A stretch of DNA of 64,000 bases from Nitrospirota bacterium (GTDB lineage Bacteria > Nitrospirota > Nitrospiria > Nitrospirales > Nitrospiraceae): positions 56,039 through 120,038 of the forward strand of contig JAPLLG010000002.1 of assembly GCA_026387665.1 (NCBI GenBank), written 5' to 3'. Below the pieces are notes generated by a model, which ran no database searches, was not told the origin of the DNA, and worked only from the letters and a program-made list of their open reading frames with translations. The position numbers and the translations under genes are program-made. The first letter of the stretch is position 1, and each line of letters starts with the position of its first letter. Below are positions 24,374-34,314 of this stretch, one piece after another.

Positions 24374-27142
24374 ATGAGCACACCCCAACTCGACAAAAGC
24401 TACGATCCCAAGGCCGTTGAAGCGCGCTGGTATGAAGTCTGGACCCAGAAAGGCTATTTTCACGCCTCGCCGACCCATCCGGGCCAGCCCTACAGCATTG
24501 TCATTCCACCTCCCAACGTCACAGGCTCGCTCCACGTCGGCCATGCGCTGAACCACTCGATACAGGACATCCTGGTGCGCTGGCGGAGGATGCAGGGCCG
24601 CAATGTGCTCTGGCTGCCAGGCACCGACCATGCCGGTATTGCCACGCAAAACGTCGTGGAAAAGCAGCTCATGGCAGAAGGGGCTTCGCGGGAATCTTTG
24701 GGACGAGAACGGTTCATCGAGCGGATCTGGCAATGGAAGGCCACCTCCGGCGATACCATCATCCGTCAACAAAAACGACTGGGAGAATCCTGCGACTGGG
24801 ACCGGCTTCGTTTCACGATGGACGAAGGCCTCTCGAAGGCAGTCCTCGAAGTCTTCGTCCGCTTACATGAAGAAGGCCTGATCTATCGGGGTGAGCGGCT
24901 GATCAACTGGTGCCCCCGCTGCCTGACGGCCCTCTCCGACATCGAAGTCGAGCACGAAGACATCAAAGGGAAGCTCTATTCGATTGAATATCCACTGGAG
25001 CAGGATCCGACCGTTCGCCTCACCGTCGCCACCACCAGACCGGAAACGATGCTCGGCGACATGGCTGTGGCAGTCCATCCGGAAGATCCCCGCTACAATA
25101 AATTGATCGGGCAGCGGGTCCGCCTCCCCCTCACCAACCGCACCATTCCAATCGTGGGCGATGCGATCCTCGTCGACCGCGAGTTCGGCACAGGCGCCGT
25201 GAAGATCACCCCGGCGCACGACTTCAATGACTTTGAAGCGGGAGAACGACATGGTTTGCCCCGGCTGCCCATCTTTGATCACCAGGCCCTGCTCGATCGC
25301 GAGGGACTCACAGCAGCCGGAGTCGAACCAGCCGTCATCGAGGCCATCGCCACCCTGCCCGCCCTCAAGGCACGGACCAAGATCGAGCAACTCCTAAAAG
25401 ATCGCGAGCTCCTCACGAAAGTCGACGACCACAAAATGGCCATCGGCAAATGCTACCGCTGCAAGACGGTGGTCGAGCCCTGCCTCTCGCCTCAATGGTT
25501 CGTGAAGATCAAACCGCTGGCAGAACCGGCCATCCAGGCCGTGGTGGACGGACGCATCCGCATCATTCCGGAAGGCTGGACGAACAACTATCTCGGCTGG
25601 ATGAGGGAGATCAAAGACTGGTGTATCTCACGCCAAATCTGGTGGGGCCATCAAATCCCCGCCTGGTATTGCCGCAGTTGCAACAAGGACTTGATCGTTG
25701 AGGGTGCCACCTCGACTGACTCAGCCATGGCCACGCCACGACTCACGATCCTCCAAGGGGCCACACCGATCGTTGGGAAGACCGCTCCCACGACTTGTCC
25801 AACCTGCAAGGGTCATGACTTCATCCGCGATCCGGACGTTCTCGATACCTGGTTCTCCTCAGCCCTCTGGCCCTTCTCGACCTTGGGATGGCCGGAGCAG
25901 ACGGCTGATCTCAAAACCTACTACCCGACCTCCACCCTCGTGACCGGCCTCGATATTCTCTTCTTCTGGGTCGCCCGCATGATCATGATGGGATTGAAGT
26001 TCATGGGCGAGGTGCCCTTCCGGGACGTCTATATCCATGCTCTCGTGCGGGATGCCGAAGGGCAGAAGATGAGCAAATCGAAGGGCAACGTGATCGATCC
26101 GCTCCATGTGATGGAACAGTTCGGCACCGACGCGCTCCGCTTCACCCTGGCCGCGATGGCCTCGCCTGGCCGCGACATCAAACTCGCGGAGGAACGGATC
26201 GAAGGTTATCGCAACTTCGCCAACAAGATTTGGAATGCGACCAGGTTCAGCCTCATGAATCTGGACGGGCCTCGCACGGTGAATGCACCAGCAGAACGCA
26301 GCTTCCCGGACCGCTGGATTTTGAGTCGCCTCAATCACACGATCCAGGTCGTCACCACAGAACTGGAAGCCTATCGATTCGACCGAGCCGCCAATGCTCT
26401 GTACCAGTTCATCTGGCACGAGTACTGCGACTGGTACCTCGAACTGATCAAGCCCACACTCCAAAATTCTGCCAGCCCCGATGCGCCTGGCACCAGACAG
26501 ACCCTGGTCGATACGCTGGAAACCACGATGCGGCTCCTGCATCCCTTCATGCCGTTTCTCACAGAAGAAATCTGGCAGACCCTCCCCCGCCAGGGCGAGA
26601 GCATCGTGGTGCAACGCTATCCCACCCACGAAGCAGCCTGGATGGCGCCGGACATGGACCATCGGTTTACGCTGCTGGAACAGACCATCGGCCTGGTACG
26701 CTCCTCCCGCGTCCTCTTGAACTATCCGCCGGGACAACCGATCACCTTCTACGTCTCGCACGACGAGCCGCAGAAGCAGGCTCACCTGGACCAGCTCAAA
26801 CCCTATCTCGCCCATCTCGGACGAGGCACGGTCGAACTGACCCCGTCAGGAACCTGGCAAACCGAGTTCATGCTCCGATTGATCAGAGAAGGCTTATCAG
26901 TCGGTGTCATGGTGGTGGGCGACGTGGATCTCAATAAAGCGCTGGATCGCCTGCTCAAGCAGCAATCGGAGCAGACGAAGGAAATGGAGCGGCTGGAAGG
27001 AAAACTGCGCAATCAGGAATTTACCGCCAAGGCCCCGCCGGAAGTCATTACCGATCACCAGGATCGATTGGCAAGCCTACGCCTTGATCAAAGCATGCTC
27101 GCCAACAGCGAGGAACAGTTGCGCGCCATGCTGGGGACCTAA
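24374..27142 (+). CDS. valS: Valine-tRNA ligase
   Basis: 922 residues, the usual length. HIGH-type motif in PPNVTGSLHVGHAL, editing-domain segment TRPETMLGDMAVAVHP, zinc-like CYRCK and CPTCKG, KMSKS motif, then the anticodon-binding domain and a C-terminal coiled-coil arm (about 845-922). It charges tRNA-Val and clears Thr-tRNA-Val by editing. It heads an operon with nadC, birA and coaX (3-43 nt gaps). Confidence 0.97.
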   Translation: MSTPQLDKSYDPKAVEARWYEVWTQKGYFHASPTHPGQPYSIVIPPPNVTGSLHVGHALNHSIQDILVRWRRMQGRNVLWLPGTDHAGIATQNVVEKQLMAEGASRESLGRERFIERIWQWKATSGDTIIRQQKRLGESCDWDRLRFTMDEGLSKAVLEVFVRLHEEGLIYRGERLINWCPRCLTALSDIEVEHEDIKGKLYSIEYPLEQDPTVRLTVATTRPETMLGDMAVAVHPEDPRYNKLIGQRVRLPLTNRTIPIVGDAILVDREFGTGAVKITPAHDFNDFEAGERHGLPRLPIFDHQALLDREGLTAAGVEPAVIEAIATLPALKARTKIEQLLKDRELLTKVDDHKMAIGKCYRCKTVVEPCLSPQWFVKIKPLAEPAIQAVVDGRIRIIPEGWTNNYLGWMREIKDWCISRQIWWGHQIPAWYCRSCNKDLIVEGATSTDSAMATPRLTILQGATPIVGKTAPTTCPTCKGHDFIRDPDVLDTWFSSALWPFSTLGWPEQTADLKTYYPTSTLVTGLDILFFWVARMIMMGLKFMGEVPFRDVYIHALVRDAEGQKMSKSKGNVIDPLHVMEQFGTDALRFTLAAMASPGRDIKLAEERIEGYRNFANKIWNATRFSLMNLDGPRTVNAPAERSFPDRWILSRLNHTIQVVTTELEAYRFDRAANALYQFIWHEYCDWYLELIKPTLQNSASPDAPGTRQTLVDTLETTMRLLHPFMPFLTEEIWQTLPRQGESIVVQRYPTHEAAWMAPDMDHRFTLLEQTIGLVRSSRVLLNYPPGQPITFYVSHDEPQKQAHLDQLKPYLAHLGRGTVELTPSGTWQTEFMLRLIREGLSVGVMVVGDVDLNKALDRLLKQQSEQTKEMERLEGKLRNQEFTAKAPPEVITDHQDRLASLRLDQSMLANSEEQLRAMLGT

Positions 27143-27145
27143 CCG

Positions 27146-28024
27146 ATGATCAAGGCTCCGGTTGCCGACATAGGCCGCGCCGTTAGGCTGGCGCTCCAGG
27201 AAGACCTCCCGCACGGCGACGTTACAACCGCCGTCCTCTTTCCTGCTCCCGTTCCGGCTCGCGCGCGCATCGTTGCGCAGCAATCGCTGGTGGTCGCAGG
27301 ACTCGCCGCGGCCATTCATGTGTTTCGCGCCATCGATCCATCTCTCATCCTCTCCATCCACCGCCAAGATGGGGACCTGGCGCAGGATGGAGACTGTCTC
27401 CTCCAGATCGAAGGCGATGGACGATCCATCCTCACGGCGGAACGAGTCGCCCTGAACTTTCTTCAACACCTCTCCGGGATCGCCACCTTGACGAGCCAGT
27501 TCTGCGATGCCGTTCACGGATACCCCGTCACCATCCTGGATACGAGAAAAACGACTCCCGGCTTGCGAGCCCTTCAGAAATGGGCGGTCCTCCTCGGCGG
27601 AGGCACGAATCATCGTCCGTCCCTGAGCGACGGCATCCTCATCAAGGACAATCATCTGGCGCTCCTGCGCCGAACAGCCAGGCCCATCAAAACAGCTTGC
27701 CGCAAGGCCAACGCCAGAGCGCCCCGCGGCATGACGGTGATTGTAGAAGTGGAATCCTTGGCGGAAGTGAAACAAGCCCTAACAGAGCAAGTCGATATCA
27801 TCCTGCTGGATAACATGACCCCAACCATGGTCCGTCAAGCCGTCAAGTTGATCAAAGGCCATGCGCTCGTGGAAGTGTCAGGCGGCATCACGTTGAGCAA
27901 TGTGCGGGCGATGGCGACAGCAGGGCCGGACCGCATCTCCATCGGCGCCCTCACCCATTCGGCTCCCGCCGCGACGATGAGCCTAGTGCTCGAACCACCG
28001 CGCCGGCTTCGCAAGGCGAAATAA
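27146..28024 (+). CDS. nadC: Nicotinate-nucleotide pyrophosphorylase (carboxylating)
   Basis: 292 residues. QEDLPHGDVTT at the start, then HLSGIATLT, the active-site TRKTTPGLRALQKWAV, GGGTNHR and KDNHL, and the closing barrel strands VEVSGGI and ISIGALTHSA. It turns quinolinate and PRPP into nicotinate mononucleotide in NAD synthesis. Starts 3 nt after valS. No nadA or nadB is in the window. Confidence 0.97.
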   Translation: MIKAPVADIGRAVRLALQEDLPHGDVTTAVLFPAPVPARARIVAQQSLVVAGLAAAIHVFRAIDPSLILSIHRQDGDLAQDGDCLLQIEGDGRSILTAERVALNFLQHLSGIATLTSQFCDAVHGYPVTILDTRKTTPGLRALQKWAVLLGGGTNHRPSLSDGILIKDNHLALLRRTARPIKTACRKANARAPRGMTVIVEVESLAEVKQALTEQVDIILLDNMTPTMVRQAVKLIKGHALVEVSGGITLSNVRAMATAGPDRISIGALTHSAPAATMSLVLEPPRRLRKAK

Positions 28025-28027
28025 CGA

Positions 28028-28867
28028 GTGCAGTCCTCACCTCCCCTCTCGAGAGACACAATCCAGAGCACATTGGCCACCTCATGGCTAGGGCGTCGCA
28101 TCGAACTGTTCGACAGCCTCCCCTCGACGAACCGGGAGGCCTCTCGCCTCGCACAGGCAGACGTGGAACATGGCACGGTCGTCGTCGCAGACAGCCAGAC
28201 CGCCGGACGGGGGCGCTTAGCCAGAACCTGGTTTTCACCGGCTGGCGCCAACCTCTACTGCTCCGCCATTCTCCGGATGAAACGTCCAGCTGAGGGCCTC
28301 ACGGAATGGCTCTCCTGGCTGCCGCTCGTCTCGGCGCTGGCAGCAGCAGAAGCCATCGAGGCGGTTTCGTCTCTCCATGTCTCCGTGAAATGGCCCAACG
28401 ATCTCCTGATCTCGGAGCGAAAGGTCGGCGGGATTCTCTGTGAAAGCGGTTCCGCTGCAGGCTCAATCCCATTCCAGATTATCGGGATCGGCCTCAACGT
28501 CAACGTCGCACAAGAAGACTGGCCGGAGGAGCTCCGCGAATCTGCCACCTCGATCTGGCATGAACAACAACGAACTGTTGACCGCAACCGGCTACTCGCC
28601 CAACTCCTCCTCGAACTCGAACAATGCATCGATGAATTGGCCGCTCACGGAACCAGTCGGCTGTCGTTGGCCTATCACCAGCGCTGCTCCACCATCGGAC
28701 AGAACGTGAAGGCCACCTTGGCCAATGGAGACCAGTGCCTGGGGCGAGCCGAAGGCATCGGCCAGGATGGAGCCCTGATGGTGAAACCGGATGAGCCCCA
28801 ACCAGGCTCCAAAGCGCCGGAGATCGTTCACTTACGAGTCGCTGACATTATCCACGTGCGAACCTAG
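28028..28867 (+). CDS. birA: Biotin-[acetyl-CoA-carboxylase] ligase
   Basis: 279 residues from GTG 28028, 3 nt after nadC. Catalytic loop GRGRLARTWFSPAGANLYCS, then VKWPNDLLISERKVGGIL and IGIGLNVN. The C-terminal SH3-like domain is present. The N-terminal DNA-binding domain of E. coli BirA is missing, so this is a ligase only and not a repressor. Confidence 0.94.
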   Translation: MQSSPPLSRDTIQSTLATSWLGRRIELFDSLPSTNREASRLAQADVEHGTVVVADSQTAGRGRLARTWFSPAGANLYCSAILRMKRPAEGLTEWLSWLPLVSALAAAEAIEAVSSLHVSVKWPNDLLISERKVGGILCESGSAAGSIPFQIIGIGLNVNVAQEDWPEELRESATSIWHEQQRTVDRNRLLAQLLLELEQCIDELAAHGTSRLSLAYHQRCSTIGQNVKATLANGDQCLGRAEGIGQDGALMVKPDEPQPGSKAPEIVHLRVADIIHVRT

Positions 28868-28910
28868 CAGACCACTGGCCAAATCACTTACTCGAGACGT
28901 ACAATAGGCC

Positions 28911-29702
28911 ATGCTTCTCGTCGTCGATATCGGCAACACCAACATTGTCTGGGGCGTCTATGATGACCGCACCCTGGCGGCCCATTGGCGCATCGCCACG
29001 GACGTGAAGAAAACGTCTGACGAATACGGCATTCTCTTCGCCAACCTCCTCACGGCGGCAGGAATCTCCGCGCAACGGCTGACCGGCGCCATCATCTCCA
29101 GCGTCGTCCCGGCCCTGACCGGAACCGTCGAACAGATGCTCGAGCAATATTTCCATCTGCGCCCCTTGGTCGTGACCTCGGACACAGATACAGGACTCAC
29201 CATCCGTTACGACAATCCAAAAGAAATCGGCAGCGACCGGCTGGTCAATGCAGCGGCCGCGTACCATAAATATCGCCGCGACCTCATCGTCGTCGACTTC
29301 GGCACCGCGACTACCTTTTGCGCCATCACAGCAGAGGGCCAGTACCTCGGAGGCGTCATCGCTCCCGGCCTGGGCATCTCGGCGGAGGCCCTCTTCACCA
29401 GAGCGGCCAAACTCGCCAAAGTGGAATTGATCCGTCCCAAGACCGTCATCGGCACAGACACAGCCAGCAGCATTCAATCGGGGCTCTTATTCGGCTATGC
29501 GGGGCTAGTCGATACCGTCGTCCGGCGCATGGAACAGGAACTGGGTCGCAGCACCTACGTCATCGGCACAGGAGGGCTCAGCTCCATCCTGGCTTCCGAA
29601 GCGACATCGATCCAAAAGATCGAGCCTCTCCTGACCTTAGAAGGTCTGGAACTCCTCTACCGCCGCGCTCAGGGCACCCTCCCCTCTACCATGCAAGTCT
29701 AA
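28911..29702 (+). CDS. coaX: Type III pantothenate kinase
   Basis: 263 residues. Acetate-kinase fold signatures: LLVVDIGNTNIVWGVYD at the start, IGSDRLVNAAAAYHKY, VVDFGTATTFC and GLLFGYAGLVD. It makes the first step of CoA synthesis from pantothenate and ATP. Its place beside birA is common in bacteria. The PanE-like protein at 19758 belongs to the same pathway. Confidence 0.96.
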   Translation: MLLVVDIGNTNIVWGVYDDRTLAAHWRIATDVKKTSDEYGILFANLLTAAGISAQRLTGAIISSVVPALTGTVEQMLEQYFHLRPLVVTSDTDTGLTIRYDNPKEIGSDRLVNAAAAYHKYRRDLIVVDFGTATTFCAITAEGQYLGGVIAPGLGISAEALFTRAAKLAKVELIRPKTVIGTDTASSIQSGLLFGYAGLVDTVVRRMEQELGRSTYVIGTGGLSSILASEATSIQKIEPLLTLEGLELLYRRAQGTLPSTMQV

Positions 29703-29794
29703 AAGCCACCGCCACAACGCAAGTAATTAATTTTTCTGGCCCCGTTGACTTCATGAGGCCTGTGGCTATCTCCACACGGACAGAGGAGTATTTC

Positions 29795-30349
29795 ATGGCT
29801 GAAGAGCAACAGAACACGAATACAATCGACAACTTGGACAATTCCTCGCAAGCCCCAGAAGAAGCAGGATCAGTCGCAGAGCTTCAACAGGCTCTCGCGG
29901 CCAAGGCTGAAGAGGCGAAGGGTTTGAACGACAAATACCTTCGGCTCGCCGCCGAATTCGACAACTATAAGCGATTGACCCAGAAGGACCAGCGGGACCA
30001 GATCCGGTTCGGCAATGAGCAATTGCTAAAGGAACTCCTGCCGGTCGTCGACAATCTCGAACGGGCCATCAAGGCCTCACGAGAAGGCGGAAGCAACGAG
30101 GTGCTCATGCAAGGCGTAGAGCTCACCCTCAAACAGTTGACGGGAGCCTTGACGAGATTTTATGTCACGCCCATCGAAACGGTCGGCAAACCCTTCGATC
30201 CCGCGACGCATCAGTCCGTCACCTCCGTTCAGTCCGAAAGGGTGCCGGAGCAGCATGTGGTAGACGAGTTTCAACGGGGCTATCTCCTGCACGACCGTAT
30301 CTTGCGGGCCGCCATGGTGAGCGTATCGACGGGCCGGGCTGACAGCTGA
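29795..30349 (+). CDS. grpE: Nucleotide exchange factor GrpE
   Basis: 184 residues from ATG 29795, preceded by AGGAGTA. Acidic, Gln/Asn-rich N-terminus, a long helix (ELQQALAAKAEEAKGLNDKY) that forms the dimer stalk, and the beta domain with VGKPFDPATHQSVTSVQSE and GYLLHDRILRAAMVSVS. It releases ADP from DnaK. No CIRCE element or hrcA is seen upstream. Confidence 0.95.
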   Translation: MAEEQQNTNTIDNLDNSSQAPEEAGSVAELQQALAAKAEEAKGLNDKYLRLAAEFDNYKRLTQKDQRDQIRFGNEQLLKELLPVVDNLERAIKASREGGSNEVLMQGVELTLKQLTGALTRFYVTPIETVGKPFDPATHQSVTSVQSERVPEQHVVDEFQRGYLLHDRILRAAMVSVSTGRADS

Positions 30350-30424
30350 CCGAGAGTAGACGACACAATCAATTCATCGTACACACATCATCACAGACAG
30401 ATATAGCTAGGAAGGAGTAGCCAC

Positions 30425-32344
30425 ATGGGTAAAGTGATCGGCATCGATCTTGGAACCACGAACTCCTGCGTTTCTATCATGAGCGGCGGTGAACCGATTG
30501 TGATCGCCAACGCAGAAGGAGCCCGCACCACCCCGTCCGTCGTCGCTATCACCGAAAAAGGCGAACGCCTCGTCGGGCAGATTGCAAAGCGCCAGGCGAT
30601 TACGAATCCGGAGAACACCATTTTCTCTGTGAAGCGCCTCATGGGCCGCAAGTTCCGCAGCCAGCAAGTAACCGACGCAGCCAAGCGGCTGCCCTACAAA
30701 GTGGTCGACGGCGACAACGGCGATGCCTACGTCGAGTTGCGCGGCAAGCGCTACAGCCCGCCGGAAATCTCCGCCATGATTCTGCAAAAGATGCGGCAGA
30801 CCGCGGAAGACTATCTCGGAGAAAAAGTCACCGAAGCGGTCATCACCGTCCCGGCCTATTTCGACGACAGCCAGCGTCAGGCCACCAAAGATGCAGGCCA
30901 GGTCGCAGGCTTGACCGTCCTCCGGATCATCAACGAACCGACCGCCGCGGCCCTCGCCTACGGCCTGGACAAGAAGAAGGACGAGCGGGTTGCCGTCTAC
31001 GATTTGGGCGGCGGCACCTTCGACGTCTCCATCCTGGAGATCGGCGACGGCGTGTTCGAAGTCAAGTCGACCAACGGCGATACCTATCTCGGCGGCGACG
31101 ACTTCGACCAGCGCGTCATGGACTGGTTGGTCGATGAATTCAAGAAGGACCAAGGCATCGATCTCCGCAAGGATCGGATGGCGCTCCAGCGTCTGAAGGA
31201 AGCGGCGGAGCGGGCCAAGATCGAACTCTCCTCGTCCCAGGACACCGAGATCAATCTGCCCTTCATCACTGCCGATGCCAGCGGACCCAAGCACCTGGTC
31301 ATCAAGCTGACCCGCGCGAAGCTGGAGCAGTTAGTCGATGACCTGATCAAACGGTCGATCGAGCCCTGCAAGAAGGCGCTCTCCGACGCCGGAGTCTCCG
31401 CGCGCGACATCAATGAAGTCGTCCTCGTCGGCGGCATGACCCGTATGCCGAAAGTCATTCAGGCCGTCAAAGAATTCTTCGGCAAAGAACCGCACCGGGG
31501 TGTGAACCCCGACGAAGTGGTGGCGATCGGCGCCGGCATTCAAGGCGGCGTGCTCAAGGGCGAAGTGAAGGACGTGCTGCTCCTCGACGTGACGCCGCTC
31601 TCGCTGGGCATCGAAACCCTCGGCGGTGTCTTCACAAAGTTGATCGAGCGGAACACGACCGTCCCGACGAAGAAGAGCCAGGTCTTTTCGACGGCGGCCG
31701 ACAATCAAACGGCGGTGACCATTCGCGTGTTCCAGGGCGAACGCGAGATGGCGAACGACAACAAGCTCCTCGGCCAGTTCGACCTGGTCGGTTTGCCTCC
31801 TGCCCCGCGCGGGATGCCACAAGTCGAAGTGACGTTCGACATCGATGCCAACGGCATCGTCCATGTCTCGGCCAAAGACTTGGCCACGCAAAAGGAACAG
31901 TCCATCAAGATCACGGCGTCCGGCGGCTTGAGCAAGGAAGAAGTCGAGAAGCTGGTGAAGGATGCCCAGGCCCATACGGACGAAGATAAGAAGCGGCGGA
32001 AAACCGCCGAGGCAAAAAACCAGGCCGACACGCTGATCTACCAGACGGAAAAGAACCTGAGCGAGCACGGCGACAAGATCGCCGCGGAAGACAAGACCAA
32101 AGTCGAGGAAGCCGTGGCCGCGCTGAAGAAAGCGATGGAAGGCACGGACCCGGACGCGATCGAGTCTGCCACCCAGGCCTTGACCACCGCCTCCCACAAG
32201 CTGGCGGAGGAAATGTACAAGGCGGCCTCCGCCTCGGCTGCGCCGGGCGCCGGCGCCAGCGCGGGAGACGGAGCGGGCGAGACCAAGACGGACGAAAAGG
32301 TCGTCGACGCAGAATTCGAAGAAGTAGACAAAGAGAAAAAGTAA
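30425..32344 (+). CDS. dnaK: Chaperone DnaK
   Basis: 639 residues. ATPase signatures [24 protein letters not shown] and [14 protein letters not shown], then the substrate-binding domain with [18 protein letters not shown], and a helical lid ending in DAEFEEV, close to the usual conserved tail. AGGAAGGAG precedes the ATG. Cytoplasmic Hsp70 working with GrpE and DnaJ next to it. Confidence 0.98.
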   Translation: MGKVIGIDLGTTNSCVSIMSGGEPIVIANAEGARTTPSVVAITEKGERLVGQIAKRQAITNPENTIFSVKRLMGRKFRSQQVTDAAKRLPYKVVDGDNGDAYVELRGKRYSPPEISAMILQKMRQTAEDYLGEKVTEAVITVPAYFDDSQRQATKDAGQVAGLTVLRIINEPTAAALAYGLDKKKDERVAVYDLGGGTFDVSILEIGDGVFEVKSTNGDTYLGGDDFDQRVMDWLVDEFKKDQGIDLRKDRMALQRLKEAAERAKIELSSSQDTEINLPFITADASGPKHLVIKLTRAKLEQLVDDLIKRSIEPCKKALSDAGVSARDINEVVLVGGMTRMPKVIQAVKEFFGKEPHRGVNPDEVVAIGAGIQGGVLKGEVKDVLLLDVTPLSLGIETLGGVFTKLIERNTTVPTKKSQVFSTAADNQTAVTIRVFQGEREMANDNKLLGQFDLVGLPPAPRGMPQVEVTFDIDANGIVHVSAKDLATQKEQSIKITASGGLSKEEVEKLVKDAQAHTDEDKKRRKTAEAKNQADTLIYQTEKNLSEHGDKIAAEDKTKVEEAVAALKKAMEGTDPDAIESATQALTTASHKLAEEMYKAASASAAPGAGASAGDGAGETKTDEKVVDAEFEEVDKEKK

Positions 32345-32357
32345 GCTAGAATACCGT

Positions 32358-32401
32358 CAGCAAGACCGAGCTTCGTCAATATGCGGGGCTCGGTCTTGCT
32401 G
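32358..32401 (+). promoter_or_regulatory. Stem-loop between dnaK and dnaJ
   Basis: A perfect 14-bp stem (CAGCAAGACCGAGC with its complement, 32358-32371 and 32388-32401) around a 16-nt loop. No T-tract follows, so it is more likely an attenuator or mRNA processing/stability element than a terminator. Confidence 0.75.
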
Positions 32402-32418
32402 CACTATCACCCAGAGAG

Positions 32419-33540
32419 ATGGCATCCGTGTCCAAGCGCGATTACTACGAAACCTTAGGCGTCGAACGAACCGCCTCCGACGACGAGCTCAAGAAGGCCT
32501 ATCGCAAGATGGCCCGCCAGCACCATCCCGATCTCCAGACGGGAGAGGCGCAGAAAAAAGTATCGGAAGAAAAATTCAAAGAGGTCAACGAAGCCTACGA
32601 GACACTGAGCGATCAGGAAAAGCGCAAACGCTATGACATGTTCGGCCACGCGGGCGGCCAGCAGGGGCCCGGATCTGAGGGATTCGGCGGTGGCGGCGGC
32701 TTCGGCGACGCCTTCAACGACATCTTCGAAGATTTTTTCGGGGGCCAGCGAGGCGGTAACCGGGCGGAGCGAGGGAACGATCTTCAGTACAACCTGGAGC
32801 TGACCTTTGAAGAATCCGTCTACGGGAAAGATGCCAAGCTGAAAATCCCGCGCTGGGAAGTCTGTCCTGACTGTAAAGGATCCGGCGCCAAAAGCGCCGC
32901 CGCGATCAAGACCTGCCCTAGCTGCAAAGGGGCCGGCCAGATGCGATTCCAGCAGGGCTTCTTCAGCATCAGCCGTCCCTGCGGCCAATGCGAGGGAGCG
33001 GGACGGATCGTCACAGAGCCCTGCGGCGCCTGCCAGGGCCGTCAACGCACGTACCGGGAACGAACCATCGCCGTCCACATCCCGGCCGGCATCGAATCAG
33101 GCATGCGCCTGCGTCTCTCCAACGAAGGGGAACACGGAGTCAATGCGGGCCCGCCAGGCGACCTCTATGTGGCGATCACCGTCAAACCACACCCCGTCTT
33201 TCAGCGCCAAGGGCACGACATCCTCTGTGACGTCCCGGTCAATTTCGTCACAGCCGTGCTCGGAGGCAAAATCGAAGTCCCCACGCTGAAAGGCAATACC
33301 GTCATCAAGATTCCTGCTGGCACGCAGCAGGATAAGATCCTGAGACTCAAGGGCCTGGGCATTCCCAGCCTCAAGAGCCAGAGCACCGGCGACCAATTAT
33401 TCGTCATCAAAATTCAGATCCCCACCAAACTGAACGCCCGTCAGAAAGAATTGCTCACAGAATTCGCCAAAGAGAGCGGCATGACGATGGATGAAGGCGG
33501 CGACGGCTTCTTCGACAAGATGAAGGCCCACTTCGAATAG
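32419..33540 (+). CDS. dnaJ: Chaperone DnaJ
   Basis: 373 residues. J domain with HPD (RQHHPDLQTG) at residues about 5-75, Gly/Phe-rich region (GGGGGFGDAF), then four zinc repeats: CPDCKGSG, CPSCKGAG, CGQCEGAG and CGACQGRQ. The fourth has Arg where Gly is usual in CxxCxGxG, but all eight Cys are kept. The C-terminal peptide-binding domain is complete. It delivers substrates to DnaK. Confidence 0.97.
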   Translation: MASVSKRDYYETLGVERTASDDELKKAYRKMARQHHPDLQTGEAQKKVSEEKFKEVNEAYETLSDQEKRKRYDMFGHAGGQQGPGSEGFGGGGGFGDAFNDIFEDFFGGQRGGNRAERGNDLQYNLELTFEESVYGKDAKLKIPRWEVCPDCKGSGAKSAAAIKTCPSCKGAGQMRFQQGFFSISRPCGQCEGAGRIVTEPCGACQGRQRTYRERTIAVHIPAGIESGMRLRLSNEGEHGVNAGPPGDLYVAITVKPHPVFQRQGHDILCDVPVNFVTAVLGGKIEVPTLKGNTVIKIPAGTQQDKILRLKGLGIPSLKSQSTGDQLFVIKIQIPTKLNARQKELLTEFAKESGMTMDEGGDGFFDKMKAHFE

Positions 33541-33565
33541 CGAGCCATCGCCCCGGCACCCCACT

Positions 33566-34312
33566 ATGTCTACGTTCTTCGTCTCCCCCGACTCCGTCAC
33601 GCCCCCCACGATCCGCATCACCGGTGACCTGCTCCATCATCTTCGCGACAGCCTCCGCTTGCACCAAGGCACAGTCCTCACCCTGAACGACGGATGCGGC
33701 ACCCGCTATCGCGTGGAAGTTACCCAGGTCACCGCACAGGCCATCGACAGCCGTATCCTCGACCAGCAGGCCGAGCCGGCGCGCAGCACCTCGCCGATTG
33801 TGCTGGGACAGGCCTTGATCAAAGGCGACAAGATGGACTGGGTCATGCAAAAGGCGACAGAGCTGGGCGTCGAGACCCTCGTGCCCCTTCACTGCGCGCA
33901 CAGCGTCATCAAGCTCAACCCGGAACGGCTTGAACATCAACGGTCCCGATGGGAACGCATTGCGCGAGACGCAGCGCAGCAGTCCGAACGGTGGACGATC
34001 CCCACCATCGCGGACCCGCTCGACCTGGCGCAGATCTGTCGACTCTATGCCTCGGCGCCTCTGAAGGCCATCCTCACGGAACGATCCAGCGGGCCGTCGC
34101 TCGCCACCATACCCTTACCGCAAGACCATCAGCAGCCGATTATTGTATTGGTGGGACCGGAAGGGGGCTGGGCGGAAGAGGAACAGCGAGTAGCACAGGA
34201 GCAGGGCTTCCTCCCTCTCACCCTCGGGCCACGCATCTTACGAGCCGAGACCGCCGCGATCGCCGCGCTCAGCATTCTGCAATCGCGACTCGATGAGCTG
34301 GGGAAGAACTAG
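33566..34312 (+). CDS. rsmE: 16S rRNA (uracil1498-N3)-methyltransferase
   Basis: 248 residues. N-terminal PUA-like domain, then the SPOUT knot signatures LGQALIKGDKMDWVMQKATELG, VGPEGGWAEEEQ and LGPRILRAETAAIAAL. It methylates U1498 of 16S rRNA with SAM. Its place after dnaJ is a widespread bacterial arrangement. It converges with the YCF48-like gene with a 2-nt gap and no visible terminator. Confidence 0.96.
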   Translation: MSTFFVSPDSVTPPTIRITGDLLHHLRDSLRLHQGTVLTLNDGCGTRYRVEVTQVTAQAIDSRILDQQAEPARSTSPIVLGQALIKGDKMDWVMQKATELGVETLVPLHCAHSVIKLNPERLEHQRSRWERIARDAAQQSERWTIPTIADPLDLAQICRLYASAPLKAILTERSSGPSLATIPLPQDHQQPIIVLVGPEGGWAEEEQRVAQEQGFLPLTLGPRILRAETAAIAALSILQSRLDELGKN

Positions 34313-34314
34313 CG

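Noticed and set aside
25859..26815. Open frame of 318 codons opposite valS.
   Set aside because: A mirror frame common in high-GC genes; valS is certain and the frame has no ribosome site or motif.
29703..29794. A CIRCE operator or sigma-32 promoter upstream of grpE.
   Set aside because: No GAGTGCTAA-type inverted repeat and no convincing sigma-32 boxes are present.
31331..32197. Open frame of 288 codons opposite dnaK.
   Set aside because: The sequence is an antisense reading of a conserved chaperone, with no start signal.
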